Origin: Parus major
Taxonomy: Eukaryota > Chordata > Aves > Passeriformes > Paridae
Assembly: GCF_001522545.3 (NCBI RefSeq)
Contig: NC_031770.1
Span: forward strand, 27,770,763-27,834,762
Reading direction: 5' to 3'
Length of the DNA: 64,000 nt
Shown: positions 10,803-22,682 of the stretch, piece by piece
Layout of the letters: every line of letters starts with the position of its first letter
Position numbering within the stretch: the stretch's first letter is position 1
Translations under genes and position numbers: made by a program
The notes under the pieces: model-generated
Database searches by the model: none
What the model saw: only the letters and a program-made list of their open reading frames with translations
What the model was told of the DNA's origin: nothing

Positions 10803-13800
10803 TTTCTGGTTTCTGAACCAGCAATTCTGAAAGCCACCCCAGAGAGCCTGAGTTGACAATCCTCACACAGTATTCAGTAACTGAAGAGGAAAGAGAAACT
10901 CTGTGGCCCAAACAGACAGCAGGGCTACACAAGGTCAGCTTCAATTTTGACAGCACAGTACTAGGTGTCCACAGGTCTCTTTAAATAGAGGTTTCTCACT
11001 GGGCTGCTGCAGATCCTGACAGCACACATTTTACTTCCAGCCATACGGAAGAAATGGTTCAGGAAAAATGTCAGTAACGATTCCACTTCACCTTTAGATG
11101 TTCACCTGAGGTTTCATTGGAGGCTTTAAAATTGACAGGATCACAAAGGTAGTGTTAGAACTGTTCAGTGTGATTTCCTGCGGACCAGCACACAGGTACC
11201 TACTGGATTTGATGAAGGAATCACTGATTGCCAATAACTTCTGTTTGCAAAAGATCTTTTATTAAGGAGTCCCTTCTCTTTTCATTTGCTTTTGTTTTTC
11301 TGGTGCTTCTAAGGTTCTGGGATCAAACAGAAATACTAAAATGTCAGAAAAATACCCTGTTTTTCTTGTATTTGCTGAACAGATTTGAAAAAAAACCAAG
11401 TCCTGGATATCTCATGAGAAAGTCTGTTAGGTTCCTACAGGTGTTGGCTTGGTGGTATAGGTGTGGGAGCAGAGCCAAATAAACATTTCACAACAAATAA
11501 ATCATACAATGTATGCCACCATTTCGGTAATTATGAAATGTCCAGAGGCAGATTGAAAAACTCTCAGATGTGTCTGTTATTCACAGTTGTCCATGAATTT
11601 TCCTAGTGAATAATTAGCAGTTGACAGTTCATTCCAGTTGTAAGTGCTGCACTGTTAAATTTACATTTTGCCATTCATATCCTAAATTCCATAATAACAT
11701 AGAGAAGTAGCACAAAAGCAAACACAAGCAGATGCTAAGCAGAGTAGAGAATATTTTGAAGGTAAATTAATGAAATTTATTATGTACTCTGAAGGTGCAC
11801 AGAAAAGAGTGCTTGGGAAGCATAAGGAAATAACATTGTGAAGAATAAGTTTTGCAAACAAAGTAAAATTCAATTTTGCCTGCAAAGCTACTTGGAAAGC
11901 AGTATGAGGAAGGCATAACAGTCACCCTCATCCTTCTTTCCTTTGCTGCTAATAAGAATTAGTGCACTGACCCTATCATCCAACAATCTGATTTTGATTT
12001 TCTGATTAATTGCATGGTTAGCTGATGCTTAATCAGCAATAAGATGCCTCCCTGTTCCTACAGATCCACTTCATGGTGTGATCTTTGTTTGGTCTCCCCA
12101 CTTCAACTGACATCTGGCCACATCACTGATACAAGCATGTAGTTGTTCTTCCCAATCTCCAGTAGATTCTTAACTAACCAATTAGCCCAGGAAGTATGTT
12201 TAAATCAGTTTAAAGATGGAACACTTTGATCGGGGCAAATCTCTCATTTCACAAAAAAATCTTCAGAAGTTCTACTTGCTCATAAGAAACCAGAGTTGGA
12301 ACATTTGTTGCAATCACATCTTCTGAAAACTTCCAACAAAATAGAGTCAGCATGAGCAGCATCAGTGAAATTATCTCCTCCTCATCCACTGCACATGTTG
12401 CATTTTAAACAGCAATCAGGGACAGTAAGGGGTTTAGCTCTCTTGAATGATCCAAACACTGTATGACTGTAGGAAACAGCTTCTGTCCTGGCAATCTTAC
12501 AGATGGATACCAAAGCCAGGAACAGACACAACAACAGAAGGAAATAGGAAATAGCCCTGCCAAGGAAGTGATACAAGCTCATGCACTTCATAGACAAAAC
12601 TTCACGTGCCACAGTACACATAGCATGGCAGAAACACTTCTCACCAATGTCACCCCAATACTCCTCAATCTTCCCAGAAAACCTGTCACCAGGACTCATG
12701 TTTGGGACAGTACTTTTATGACCCAGTTAAGCTAATGAGTCAATTTAGCCTCACCAAAGAGACCACATAGTGAGAGAGGCTTGTCCAAAAGCCTTCCAAA
12801 ACAATTGATGTCTGAGAAGATTACCAGACTAGCTAAACCTTTACAAAAGATGTCCCTATAGAGGTGAGTGTTCTCCCTCTTGTCTCCAGTGTAAATTTTT
12901 ATGGTGCCACTTGAGTTTCTGTCAATCATTCTTGTCCCTAACCGTTCTGAGAAGCAAAGAAGTTGCTGTCACTGCCAGACTGAACTAAACCTGAACTGGC
13001 AACTTCCAAGGTGAAAGTGTTTTTTCACTACTATTAATCAGGCCCCTGTAGCATCCACTGTTATGGACAATGAGCCTTCTCCATGGTCACAGCTTACAAA
13101 CCCTCATTTCCATACTGACTCTCACAAAGAACCTGATTGAAGGTTCATAAAGAAATCTGTCAGAGCCTGGATTCTGGGCCATGACACATGGAATACAATA
13201 TCAGATTCATGAGCTCCCAAGCCTTTGTTAGGTTCCCTGCTACTCTCTTTAACAGCAAAAATTATTATGTAAAAAATGTTTTAAAAATCAATGTTGATTA
13301 ATAAAAGTAATTTCAAGAATATGTTCTAAAGAGGATTCAATTTTAAATTCATTTCCCATGCCTAATTTTCTGAGAATATTTCAGTAATGGTATGGGAATA
13401 TTAATGTATTGCCCATTCAGTCCTGGGTAAGCCTGTCTCCTTCAATGGCAAAAGCCCCTCACCCACCACCACTCCACCTCCAATTTACAGCTCCTCAAGG
13501 GCATCTGACAGGAATGATATAAAAATTTTGGTGTGCTCCTGTTTTGCCACCATGCAGACTTAAAACTCACTTTTTAGGTGAAGTGTTAAGTATAGTTTTA
13601 AAACAGCACATGAGAAACTAATATAAAAGGACATCTGATAACCACATAAACTGTGCTCACTTCAAAGTAGTCATGAGATCCTTAAAACTGAAAGCAACAA
13701 AAATTATGTGTTCTCCATTTCATCACAAAGAGACCATTTTACCAGCCAGTTTTCTACTGAAAAAAAAAACAAAACAACTAAACTTCTCCAGCTTTTTCCC

Positions 13801-16800
13801 TGTTTTGTTGCGGGTCCTTGCACATGATCTTCTGAGTGACAGCGATGGTTATCTTGCCCAAACCACAGAGCCTTCCAGCAATGCCAAGGAGTACTGTGCA
13901 AGCAATAGCAATTATTTTCATGGGAAAATAACTAACTCAAAATACTCATTGTGTTGCTCTGCTTTTCTGGATATTAAAGAACAGAACCCCAGAAAAAGAG
14001 GAGTTACTGATGCATGTTTTGTGGACAACCACTCTGTAACAGCAAGATCCTCAGCATTGAAACTGGTTAGAAAATGACTCAAAATGTAGACATTGTAAGC
14101 AAAGATCAAAGTTTTGGATTTTCTGACCAAAGATCCAGCTGGTTTTTTATTCTAGTGCATTTTAACTCTAATAACTTTAGAACTCAGAAGTGTCTTCAAA
14201 GTCAAGGTCATTTTGGCATTATCTATCTCCTGAAATAGCTCCAGGAAAAACATTTTCTTTCAAGAAAAAGCTTCAAAATGCTCTATTAAACTTAGAAACA
14301 TAGGGACAATTTAACCACATGAATGAAAACCCTCAGGTGAGGAATGTGTTAGCTCTTCAATAGTTCATGAGGATGGTGTACAAGAATATAAGATAGGAAG
14401 TGCAAATTCAGGGAAGGAGGAAGGAGAGAGGCACATTTTGGGGGAGCAAAGATTTGCAACAAAATTCCTTGAACTCCAGTCTAGAGTTAACCTTGAGTTT
14501 ACCAATTTCCTCATTTAGTGTCGCATTTTTTTTATCTGGAAATCTAAATGATGGTATTGTTTGCTCATATTTGCACAATAAGGTGAGATCTACTCCTGAA
14601 CTGTGACAGTGAGTCTTAGTAAGATTAAAATCAGCTAAAGCCATGATAGTGAAATTGTTTGCACTTTTCTGCCAAATGTATTTTAGAAGCATATGAGCAC
14701 AGTGTAAGTGGTACTATTGCCTCAGGGAAAATGTTTTTTGCTAATATTTGCTGCCTTTTTCTATATAGAAATTTGACTGAAGTTGCCCATCTAGCAAGGT
14801 GGACACATTTCCAGCAGAGAGTTCTTCACAAATCTTCAGAAATGGCCTCTATTTCACAATTCTTCAGTAATAGGCAAAACTAGGTACCACATGCTAAAGA
14901 GAGACATCAAAACAACTGTATTCCTGAAATTTTTCTAGCACAAGGTTTCTTGTGTCTTTTGGTATCACATCTGAGTGTTTATTAGGCTAAAGCATGAAGC
15001 AGCGTGTCTACAGAAATAAGACCATTTCACCTGTGCACAGCATGGCTCCTGGCATGCAATGGCTAGAATGTCCCTTTCAGCACAGGCAGGCAGTTTTTCC
15101 TCAGGCTAGAAAACAAAAACTGTCACCTGTCATCTGCAATGTAGGTGTAGAAAAAGCACTTTGGAATTCAAAATCTCTGCTGTACTCTCATTATCACTTT
15201 TAGCTCTTCTCTTCAGATGAGAAATAACTTTATTGTCTCTCCCAGCTACCAATATATGTAGTGTGGAAGGCAGACAACATCAGAAGGAGTCAGTGAGATG
15301 CAAAGACCACCTCAGCTGTAGAGATACTCAAGGACAGAACAAGTAAATCCACGGCCAGGATCATATGATAAGGAGGAAGGAGGAACAGAAATAGGTGGCA
15401 GTGTTCAAAAATAAATAAATCTGAATTCAGGCAGTGCAGCTGGGCCTCTACAGGAGCAATTATCCAATCAAAACTTATTCTGAAAATCAAACCAGGAGCT
15501 GAGGCTTTTTAACTCCCACCAGTCAGCCTTACCCCCACATCTGTATAGAAAAGCAGAGCACACTTCAAACTGTGCCAGCTCGGCTGTGCGTGGGAGGCTG
15601 TTGCAGAGCTGGCGCTGTTCAAGCTTCTCCCAGACAACACCACTTATCTGCAGCTCAGCACCACTCACGTGTTCTCTGAAAGGCAGAAAGAGGGGACCAC
15701 AGGAAGCTAAACGTTGTGGGAAAACTGACTGCTATTCTCACAACGCTCAATAGGGACTACTTTCATGGGCTCTGTATTCTTTGTTGAAGATGGTAAGCAG
15801 TGAAACAGAGTGGCAGTTCTCTGAGATTGTTGCAAGTGTGCACAAACCACAAAGCACTGAATGTACTGTTGATTAACTTTATTTCTGTTCCAAGGGTCTA
15901 GTGGGTCTGAGGTTCCCTTGGATAACTGCTCACTCCAAACTGTTGGTCAATCTGAAGTGAACAGATTTAGTATTACTAATAACAGCAATAATATACTTGA
16001 GGTAGCATGACTTGTACCAGAGTAGTAGTTCAGGTTTTGCCTAGATTTAGAAGGTTTTCACAGGTGCAAATGGAAGAGATCTACTTCAACCAGAATAAAA
16101 CCTCCATAAAGACACCCTGCAGAGTGCAGAAACAGTTTTTCACTGACTGTGGCTCACACAGTAAGTTAACAGTCCACGTTGCCAGTGTTTACTTTCCATT
16201 GTGTGATAGTTTTGCTCATTCTTTCATGGTGTCTCCCATGTTTGAGACAAGAGGTATAAAAGATCTTAGCAGACAGAGAGGGCTGCCTCTTACAACACCC
16301 TGTAAAGCGTAACTAGTAACAATATTAGGCTTTAGACAATATGTGAAATATGTCCTTGTGGATCAGATCCCAGAAAGCCATGAGGTCTTTCAATCATTTA
16401 CAATTTTTAAAACTTTCCAATTAAGATTTCCAGACCTGCTCTCTGCTTGTGGGTAATATTTTTATTATTCATTAGAATTCTTTGAATAAACTATTCAGCA
16501 GATTTTGAGACTGAAACAAAAATGGACAGTCCTTAGTATGTATTTGCAGAAAAGCCTGAACTGCAATATTGAAGGAAATGGTATTGAAAATTAAGTACTG
16601 GCATAGATCCCTCCTTTGGGAGAAAACAATCTGTAATCCAAAAATCAGAACTGTGAACCTGAACTGTGAAGCATTTTGCAAACAGCAGAGCCAGAAAGAA
16701 AACAAAATCTGCTCAGATAGTCCAGCCTTCTCTGTCACAGAAACATTAGGGCTTTTCTGATTCATTTCTGTGAATGATCTTTGGCTTGATCTTTAGAAAA

Positions 16801-18680
16801 CATCTACTCTGGATGGCAGCATTTTGTTGACAGTTGTGCAAACCTCTCACAAAGCACCTGGTGCCTGTGCCAAATAATCACTAGAGGTAGAAATGCCTGC
16901 TCTGTTTTCAGATCAAACCCCTGGAGGCGCCCCACCTCAATGCTGCAAGATGCCTGCTGCTGAAGGAAAAGCATCCATACCTGCAGTATCCCCTACCGGC
17001 AAGGGCAGGGAACACACTTTGAAAACTTCAAACGGGCTGGTTTTGCTAAAGCTGAATTTACTTTCAGTACCACTCAAGCCCCATCCTTCACAATAGAAGT
17101 ATTGGTGTTATGCAGCCTTGGAAAAATGCCTGCAGAAACATTACAGAATCATTATATTTCATGTCTCCACATTTTCTGCTAAAGATGAAGTAGCAAGTGA
17201 TATTTTTCATTTACTTTCCAGTACACATTAAACTGCACACTGTTAAACAGCCACTTTGTGCTCCCTGCAGGCAGTCTACAAACCTCTCGGAAAGCCTCTG
17301 GGAGAAAAGGAGATTTCCAACAAAGTTTATTCCTCTTCATTATTGATTGTTAAAAGATAATAAAATGTTACTCCAAAATCCAGCCGTGTTGGGCACTGAG
17401 CAAACAAAGCTGTGAATCTGAGACTGCTCTGTTCAGAGCTGTAACAAGTCCTGATAAAAGGGCACTGCATATTGGATGTTACTGAATATCGCATCTTGGA
17501 GATGTGAACCTAAGGAAATCCTTGTGCCTCAGTTTACCTGTTTCATTCAAGGAGAAACAAGAGAGTGCAACTGATGGGGGTACATTAGGACTTTCTTAGC
17601 TTTCCCCTGAGGTTTCAAGTGGCTGTGCCATGTCTGAGATGCTAAGCTAGAAATGTCTTTGAAGGTAAATAATTTGTTGTACAGATTTTAGCAGTTCTAT
17701 AAAAGACCAATACACTTTTCATTATGCACACACAAACACAGTGTCTTTAATATGCACATTTTATGGCACCAAATTAGAGATAATTCCCCTCCATCTATGG
17801 TTGTACAACTATTCATTGCATTACAGGAGAGTCTGTCACCTCTGAGTCCTATGGGTATTTTGTCATTAATTCCATGAGACTGACATTTCAACACTATGTT
17901 TTTTCCTATTAGTATTTGATGCAAGTCCTGGAAAGAAGGTAGTGAGCTTGACATTAGCTTTTGCAAAATGCATCTTCTCCCTGATAGAAATATGTCCTTG
18001 CCCTGCAAACCCCAGTAAAATAAATGAGTGGAAACACTTAACAATGTGTCTCATTTATGGGACAGAGGGTCAGCCCATCATTCAGAAACTCATTTAGTGA
18101 ATGTATAATGCCTTAGTTCTGAGTAATTTAGTCCCAGTAAGCACACTGAAAAGCTGCATTTACATTTGAAACACTTATTGAGCAGGACTCCACAGAAATC
18201 ATAGAACATCATTTAACAGTTCATTTTCCTGGCCTGTTTTCTTTTTCCACCCCCTGCCCAGTGTTACTTTTCTGTAATCACTTAAATCAGCATAATCTAT
18301 ATTTATTAGGTTACTCGACCTGTTCAGTACAAAATTACCCATTTTCCATGAGTCTTCCCCTTACTGATTAATATAAATGACTTAATTATGTTTCTTGCAT
18401 AGAAAAATATTTTTCAAACAAAAGTATCAATAAAAATAAAAATGTAGAATTTACAAGGGGACGGGTGTGTAAACAAGATCAGGACAACTCATACCACATC
18501 CAAGTCTTATTTCAGAGGTGGCTACACCATCCCATCTAATCCAATCTCTGCCAAGGAGACCTTACCCTCAATTAGTTGAGAACACCAATTTGACCTGAGA
18601 TTGATGAGGTCAGCAGAAAATAATTAACCTGCTCAGATCTATACTACTAATCTAAAGCAAACATGAGACCTTCTTCATGT
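10803..18680. other. Long single-copy noncoding interval
   Basis: Nearly 8 kb without a recognised mobile element or simple repeat array. Two open frames were looked at closely and are listed separately as weak candidates (12382-12699 minus, 13778-13921 minus). Runs of A or T up to about 10 bases occur but no longer arrays. This is the cleanest block in the window in which to look for conserved noncoding elements by cross-species alignment. Confidence 0.5.
12382..12699 (-). CDS. Weak candidate ORF, one membrane segment, unrecognised
   Basis: A 105-codon minus-strand frame starts with a true ATG. Residues 49-69 form a strongly hydrophobic segment (AISYFLLLLCLFLALVSICK) followed by basic residues and a Cys-rich end (CCLKCNMC near residues 96-103). 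I do not recognise the protein. Against coding: the opposite strand of the same segment is also open for 90 codons, I see no flanking exon structure, and there is no promoter or poly(A) context. It could be chance, a decayed retrocopy or a remnant of a retroviral membrane protein. I keep it only as a low-confidence candidate. Confidence 0.12.
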   Translation of the reverse strand: MSPGDRFSGKIEEYWGDIGEKCFCHAMCTVAREVLSMKCMSLYHFLGRAISYFLLLLCLFLALVSICKIARTEAVSYSHTVFGSFKRAKPLTVPDCCLKCNMCSG

Positions 18681-18760
18681 AAAATAAAATAAAATAAAAT
18701 AAAATAAAATAAAATAAAATAAAATAAAATAAAATAAAATAAAATAAAATAAAATAAAAA
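18681..18760 (+). repeat. Microsatellite (TAAAA)16
   Basis: An uninterrupted AAAAT/TAAAA pentanucleotide array of about 80 bp, perfect until a final AAAAA. A 15-base A run follows at about 18781-18795. The purity suggests a young and probably length-variable locus. It may derive from the A-rich tail of a vanished retroposon, but I see no element body next to it. Confidence 0.95.
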
Positions 18761-18795
18761 TGGAACACGTTCTACTGATGAAAAAAAAAAAAAAA

Positions 18796-21280
18796 TAGAC
18801 CATAAAGAGAGACTTTTCCATCACAGACTGGGGAGCAGAAAATCTGATTTTCACATGAACAAACCAGCCACATTCAAATCCCTCTGTATCAAGACAAGGA
18901 CAACTCCTCCCTAATGCATACAGGTGTCAAAAGTGGGCTGACAGCTCCACAGCCTGCAAACATGACACATCTTCCCCTGGGGTGCAGTTGCATTCAAAAA
19001 TTAGTTATTTTCCATAGAGCAGGCTGCAGAATAAGTTGCAGATGGTAGAACCAAGTCTAAAGACCCTTTCTTTTAGTACTACTTGCAAGTGTATGTGAGG
19101 CTGCATTTGGATCTTATCCTTGCACCAGACACAGAAAACTGTGTGACCTTCTCTTGAAACTTTCTCCAGTGAAGGGAGCAGCATTCCCATTAGAAACATG
19201 GATACATCCTATAGCCTCATCTGGGACAGGAAACTTCCAAGGAGCCTTTCCAGAGTGAGGAAATGCAAAGGAGTATTTATTCATCTAAACAGTTCACTAG
19301 CCTCCAAACCCTGTCAAGCCAAGCTGATTATTAAGTCTGAGGATTTGGGACTATTTCTATTTGTTCCAACTCAGTTCTCTCACCCTTGCTTTATTTAATC
19401 TGGCCAAAGCAGCTTTAAATCTGAGCAGGCCAATGTGCCTGACACTGAATTTACTCAGTCCAAAGCCAAAATTATTTCTGAAATCTAGTAAGGGAAGAAA
19501 AAAGTATTGGCTTCTGATTGACTTAATTCCCATTCAAGCAAAAGTCCACTGACTTGTAATTGACAATCACTTTTACATTTCAGGAAGAAAAGGTCTGGGG
19601 TCTTAGACAGGGAACATTTGCTCAAGAAGCCACATTTGTGACCTTTAATTGTGAAGAAAGCTAAATGTAGAAGATAGAAAACTCATACATCTAATAATAA
19701 ATCTACAGTCACTGTTTCTAGCATAGACAGAGGTTTTCCTTCCCTACTGTGAAGTGGCACTTCTCCATCTCTGATTGAATAATTATTCATCACAGCCACC
19801 CAGTGTTTACTGCACACAATTCCTCGCCTTGATAAAGCCAGCTGCTCCAAAAATAACAAAGTTAGCTTCTCTTTTTTTTACTTTTTTTTAATTTTAGTCT
19901 CATTTCTTTGTGTTTTCATAAGAAAATCCAGTGACACGCCCTGCCAAAATTAAATTGCACGAACACCCACTGCTGCCACCACAGTCAAAAGGGGGAGATC
20001 AACACGTCCAAAAATAATTTCTTTTCATCTGCACAGCTCCAGCACCCTATGTGTAAGGCTTGCCACACATGTGACAGAAATCATCTATATGCCACCACAG
20101 CAGTCAGCCTTCCTGGATTTCTAGATAGCTGTTGCTACCTAGATGTGATGCGCAAAAGAAACCTGAGATGTGTTGGGCTGTGCCAGTGGGCTGGGGCATG
20201 ATTTGTAGAAAAAAATAACCTAATTTAAAAATTAGCATGCTCACAATTATGAGCTTAGGGAGAGAACTAGAACTGATAAGAGTTTCTGGATTTGGGCCAG
20301 GAAACACCACACTGAACTGAAACAGTACAAATAGGGATTTTAAACCAGATGTTTCAGGTTTTATATGTAGACACTTTTCTCCACAGCTCCTAAACCCTGT
20401 TTTGAAAGGATTTTATAGTGGAGGAGTACAGGAACACAGGATGTGTTTTCAAAGGTACAGCTGAGATTAACACACCAAATTTGCCTCAACTTTCACCTGA
20501 AAAAAAAAAACAAAACCTTCACAGACATTGCTTGTCCACCTGCTCAAAGAACATTGGTATCACAGCTGGCAACAGATACTTGTTGCTCCCTTCCCAGAGA
20601 TCTCTCCACAGGAATACACTCTTCCTCTGCCTGGTTTCTAATGCAATCCAAAGAGTGTATCTCTGCAGGTTCTTCCATCCCTCCAGCTTCTGATATAATT
20701 GATATTAATCTACCAGTGTTGTAGATATTTGCAATGCACCAGATGGGCCATTGTTTAATTAACAGTGCTGCTTTCATTCAGTCTGAGCTTGATTAAATGA
20801 AAACTCCATCTGTGAAAAACCAAAACCTGCAGGCAGGATACAGGAGAGTGATGTTACTACCAGCTTTGATGATTTTGAGAGAAGAGATTGAATGGGGTAA
20901 GGCTATACTTCCCACCATTTTTATGTAGGAATAAGGGATATTCTGTCTTTAGGCTGACATTAAAACTTGATGTTAAAATAGCCTGAGAAGGAAGGGGAAA
21001 AAGAGTGCATGACTGGTGTTGGGGAGAGGAAACAAGAAGGTGGGATAAGGAGGGAAACAGTAAGCCATGGTATGCCTGAAAGGATGACACACAGGGATCA
21101 GTGATGGACAAAGAAGGCCAGAAGTCACCTTTTTTTTGCCTTCAGCATTTGGAGTTGGTAGTTGAGTGAGAATGATCTTGAAAACTTGTGGAGCCCCTGC
21201 TCCCATCCAATCTTATTCCTTTAACCTCTGCATACCTCCCTGAAGTTTAGATTCTTAAGCCATCCAGCACATACCACTAT
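18796..21280. other. Single-copy noncoding DNA, nothing recognised
   Basis: AT-rich sequence with short homopolymers (for example T and A runs near 19870-19900 and 20502-20512). No mobile element, RNA gene or exon could be supported. Confidence 0.55.
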
Positions 21281-21285
21281 CCATC

Positions 21286-22677
21286 TGTCATGGTTTAAAA
21301 CCAATAACTAAGAAAATTACTTATTTCTTGCTGTGAGATATGGATTACAACAAGAGCAAAACAGGCATAAAACTTAAAAGGAATAAACAAAGTTTATTGA
21401 CAAACTACAATAATAAGAACACCAGAATAAACTTCCAGAAAAATGTTTTCATCCCCTATCTACCCACTATTCCTTTNNNNNNNNNNNNNNNNNNNNNNNN
21501 NNNNNNNNNNNNNNNNNNNNNNNNNNNNNNNNNNNNNNNNNNNNNNNNNNNNNNNNNNNNNNNNNNNNNNNNNNNNNNNNNNNNNNNNNNNNNNNNNNNN
21601 NNNNNNNNNNNNNNNNNNNNNNNNNNNNNNNNNNNNNNNNNNNNNNNNNNNNNNNNNNNNNNNNNNNNNNNNNNNNNNNNNNNNNNNNNNNNNNNNNNNN
21701 NNNNNNNNNNNNNNNNNNNNNNNNNNNNNNNNNNNNNNNNNNNNNNNNNNNNNNNNNNNNNNNNNNNNNNNNNNNNNNNNNNNNNNNNNNNNNNNNNNNN
21801 NNNNNNNNNNNNNNNNNNNNNNNNNNNNNNNNNNNNNNNNNNNNNNNNNNNNNNNNNNNNNNNNNNNNNNNNNNNNNNNNNNNNNNNNNNNNNNNNNNNN
21901 NNNNNNNNNNNNNNNNNNNNNNNNNNNNNNNNNNNNNNNNNNNNNNNNNNNNNNNNNNNNNNNNNNNNNNNNNNNNNAGATATTTCAGCTAAATTAAAGC
22001 ATCTTCTTAATTCTCTACCTTTTCTGAAGCTTTTTTTCTTTCCTGTCACTGCTAGTTTATAAAGTCTCTTTTCATGTTGATCACTCTCTTTTTTTTCTCT
22101 CTGGATAAAAAGATTAATCCGCAAGTCTCATCTGTGTAATGAAAGAGTTAAAATCTTGCCCAGGCTGTTGTAGGTAGTTCTGTGGCCTCGGCCGGTGCAG
22201 GAACTGGAGCCATCTGTGATGGAGAGTTCCTCATGGCTGCTCTGGAGCGTTTAGTCGCTGCCCCAGCCCGCTGCAGGTCCAGAGTCTCTCTCTCCTTCTT
22301 CACTCAGCAGTTTCTAGTGAATTTAGTTACAGCAAAAACCCTGCAGCCGAGCCAGAGATCGGCTCGGCCTGGCCCGGCCCGAGCCCGGGGAAAACCTTCC
22401 ACAGAGCCCACATCTCCCGGCCGGGAGACGCGGCCGCATGGCCTGGGCAGGGAATGGGAGGCCTGGAGCTCCAGCACCCTTCACAGCCAGGAAACAAAGA
22501 GAGCCAAGAGAGCTCTGGTTTTACACTTTAAGGTAGGGTTCACAAGTTGATCCTACTTTTCAATGGCCTAAACTGCTCTCAATTCTCAGCAATAACTGAT
22601 AATTGGTCAGGAGAAAAGACTCCAGGCAGTTCCCAGAAACTTCAACTTTTTCTTAAAGGTAAAGTAACTCCATGACA
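21286..22677 (-). mobile_element. Solo LTR, ~1.4 kb ERVL-like family, copy 1, 5-bp TSD
   Basis: The ends are TGTCATGG and CCATGACA, a perfect 8-bp terminal inverted match, inside a perfect 5-bp TSD, CCATC (21281-21285 and 22678-22682). The plus strand opens TGTCATGGTTTAAAACC. The minus strand has an AATAAA next to AAACT near 21390, like the 3' part of avian ERVL LTRs, giving minus orientation. The run of N at 21477-21977 lies inside it. A GC- and CpG-rich patch (about 22180-22460) is shared with copy 2 at 31500-32913. A 122-codon antisense frame crosses it but starts at GTG, so I do not call it a gene. Confidence 0.92.
21477..21977. other. Assembly gap (501 N) inside LTR
   Basis: The gap interrupts LTR copy 1. 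Aligning its two flanks to copy 2 (31500-32913) places the missing part at about 31689-32183, about 495 bp. The gap length therefore fits a simple missing LTR interior and no extra insertion is needed. Confidence 0.95.
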
Positions 22678-22682
22678 CCATC

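Noticed and set aside
13673..14077. 134-codon plus-strand frame
   Set aside because: No domain features; the opposite strand is also open in parts. A start at ATG alone is not evidence.
21340..22124. Frames of 184-240 codons spanning the N run
   Set aside because: They are open only because N codons are not stops; the real flanks encode just a few residues.
22182..22550. 122-codon frame (and its 126-codon counterpart at 32388-32768) as a gene
   Set aside because: It opens at GTG, lies antisense within solo LTRs and follows a CpG-rich patch whose middle is not conserved between copies.
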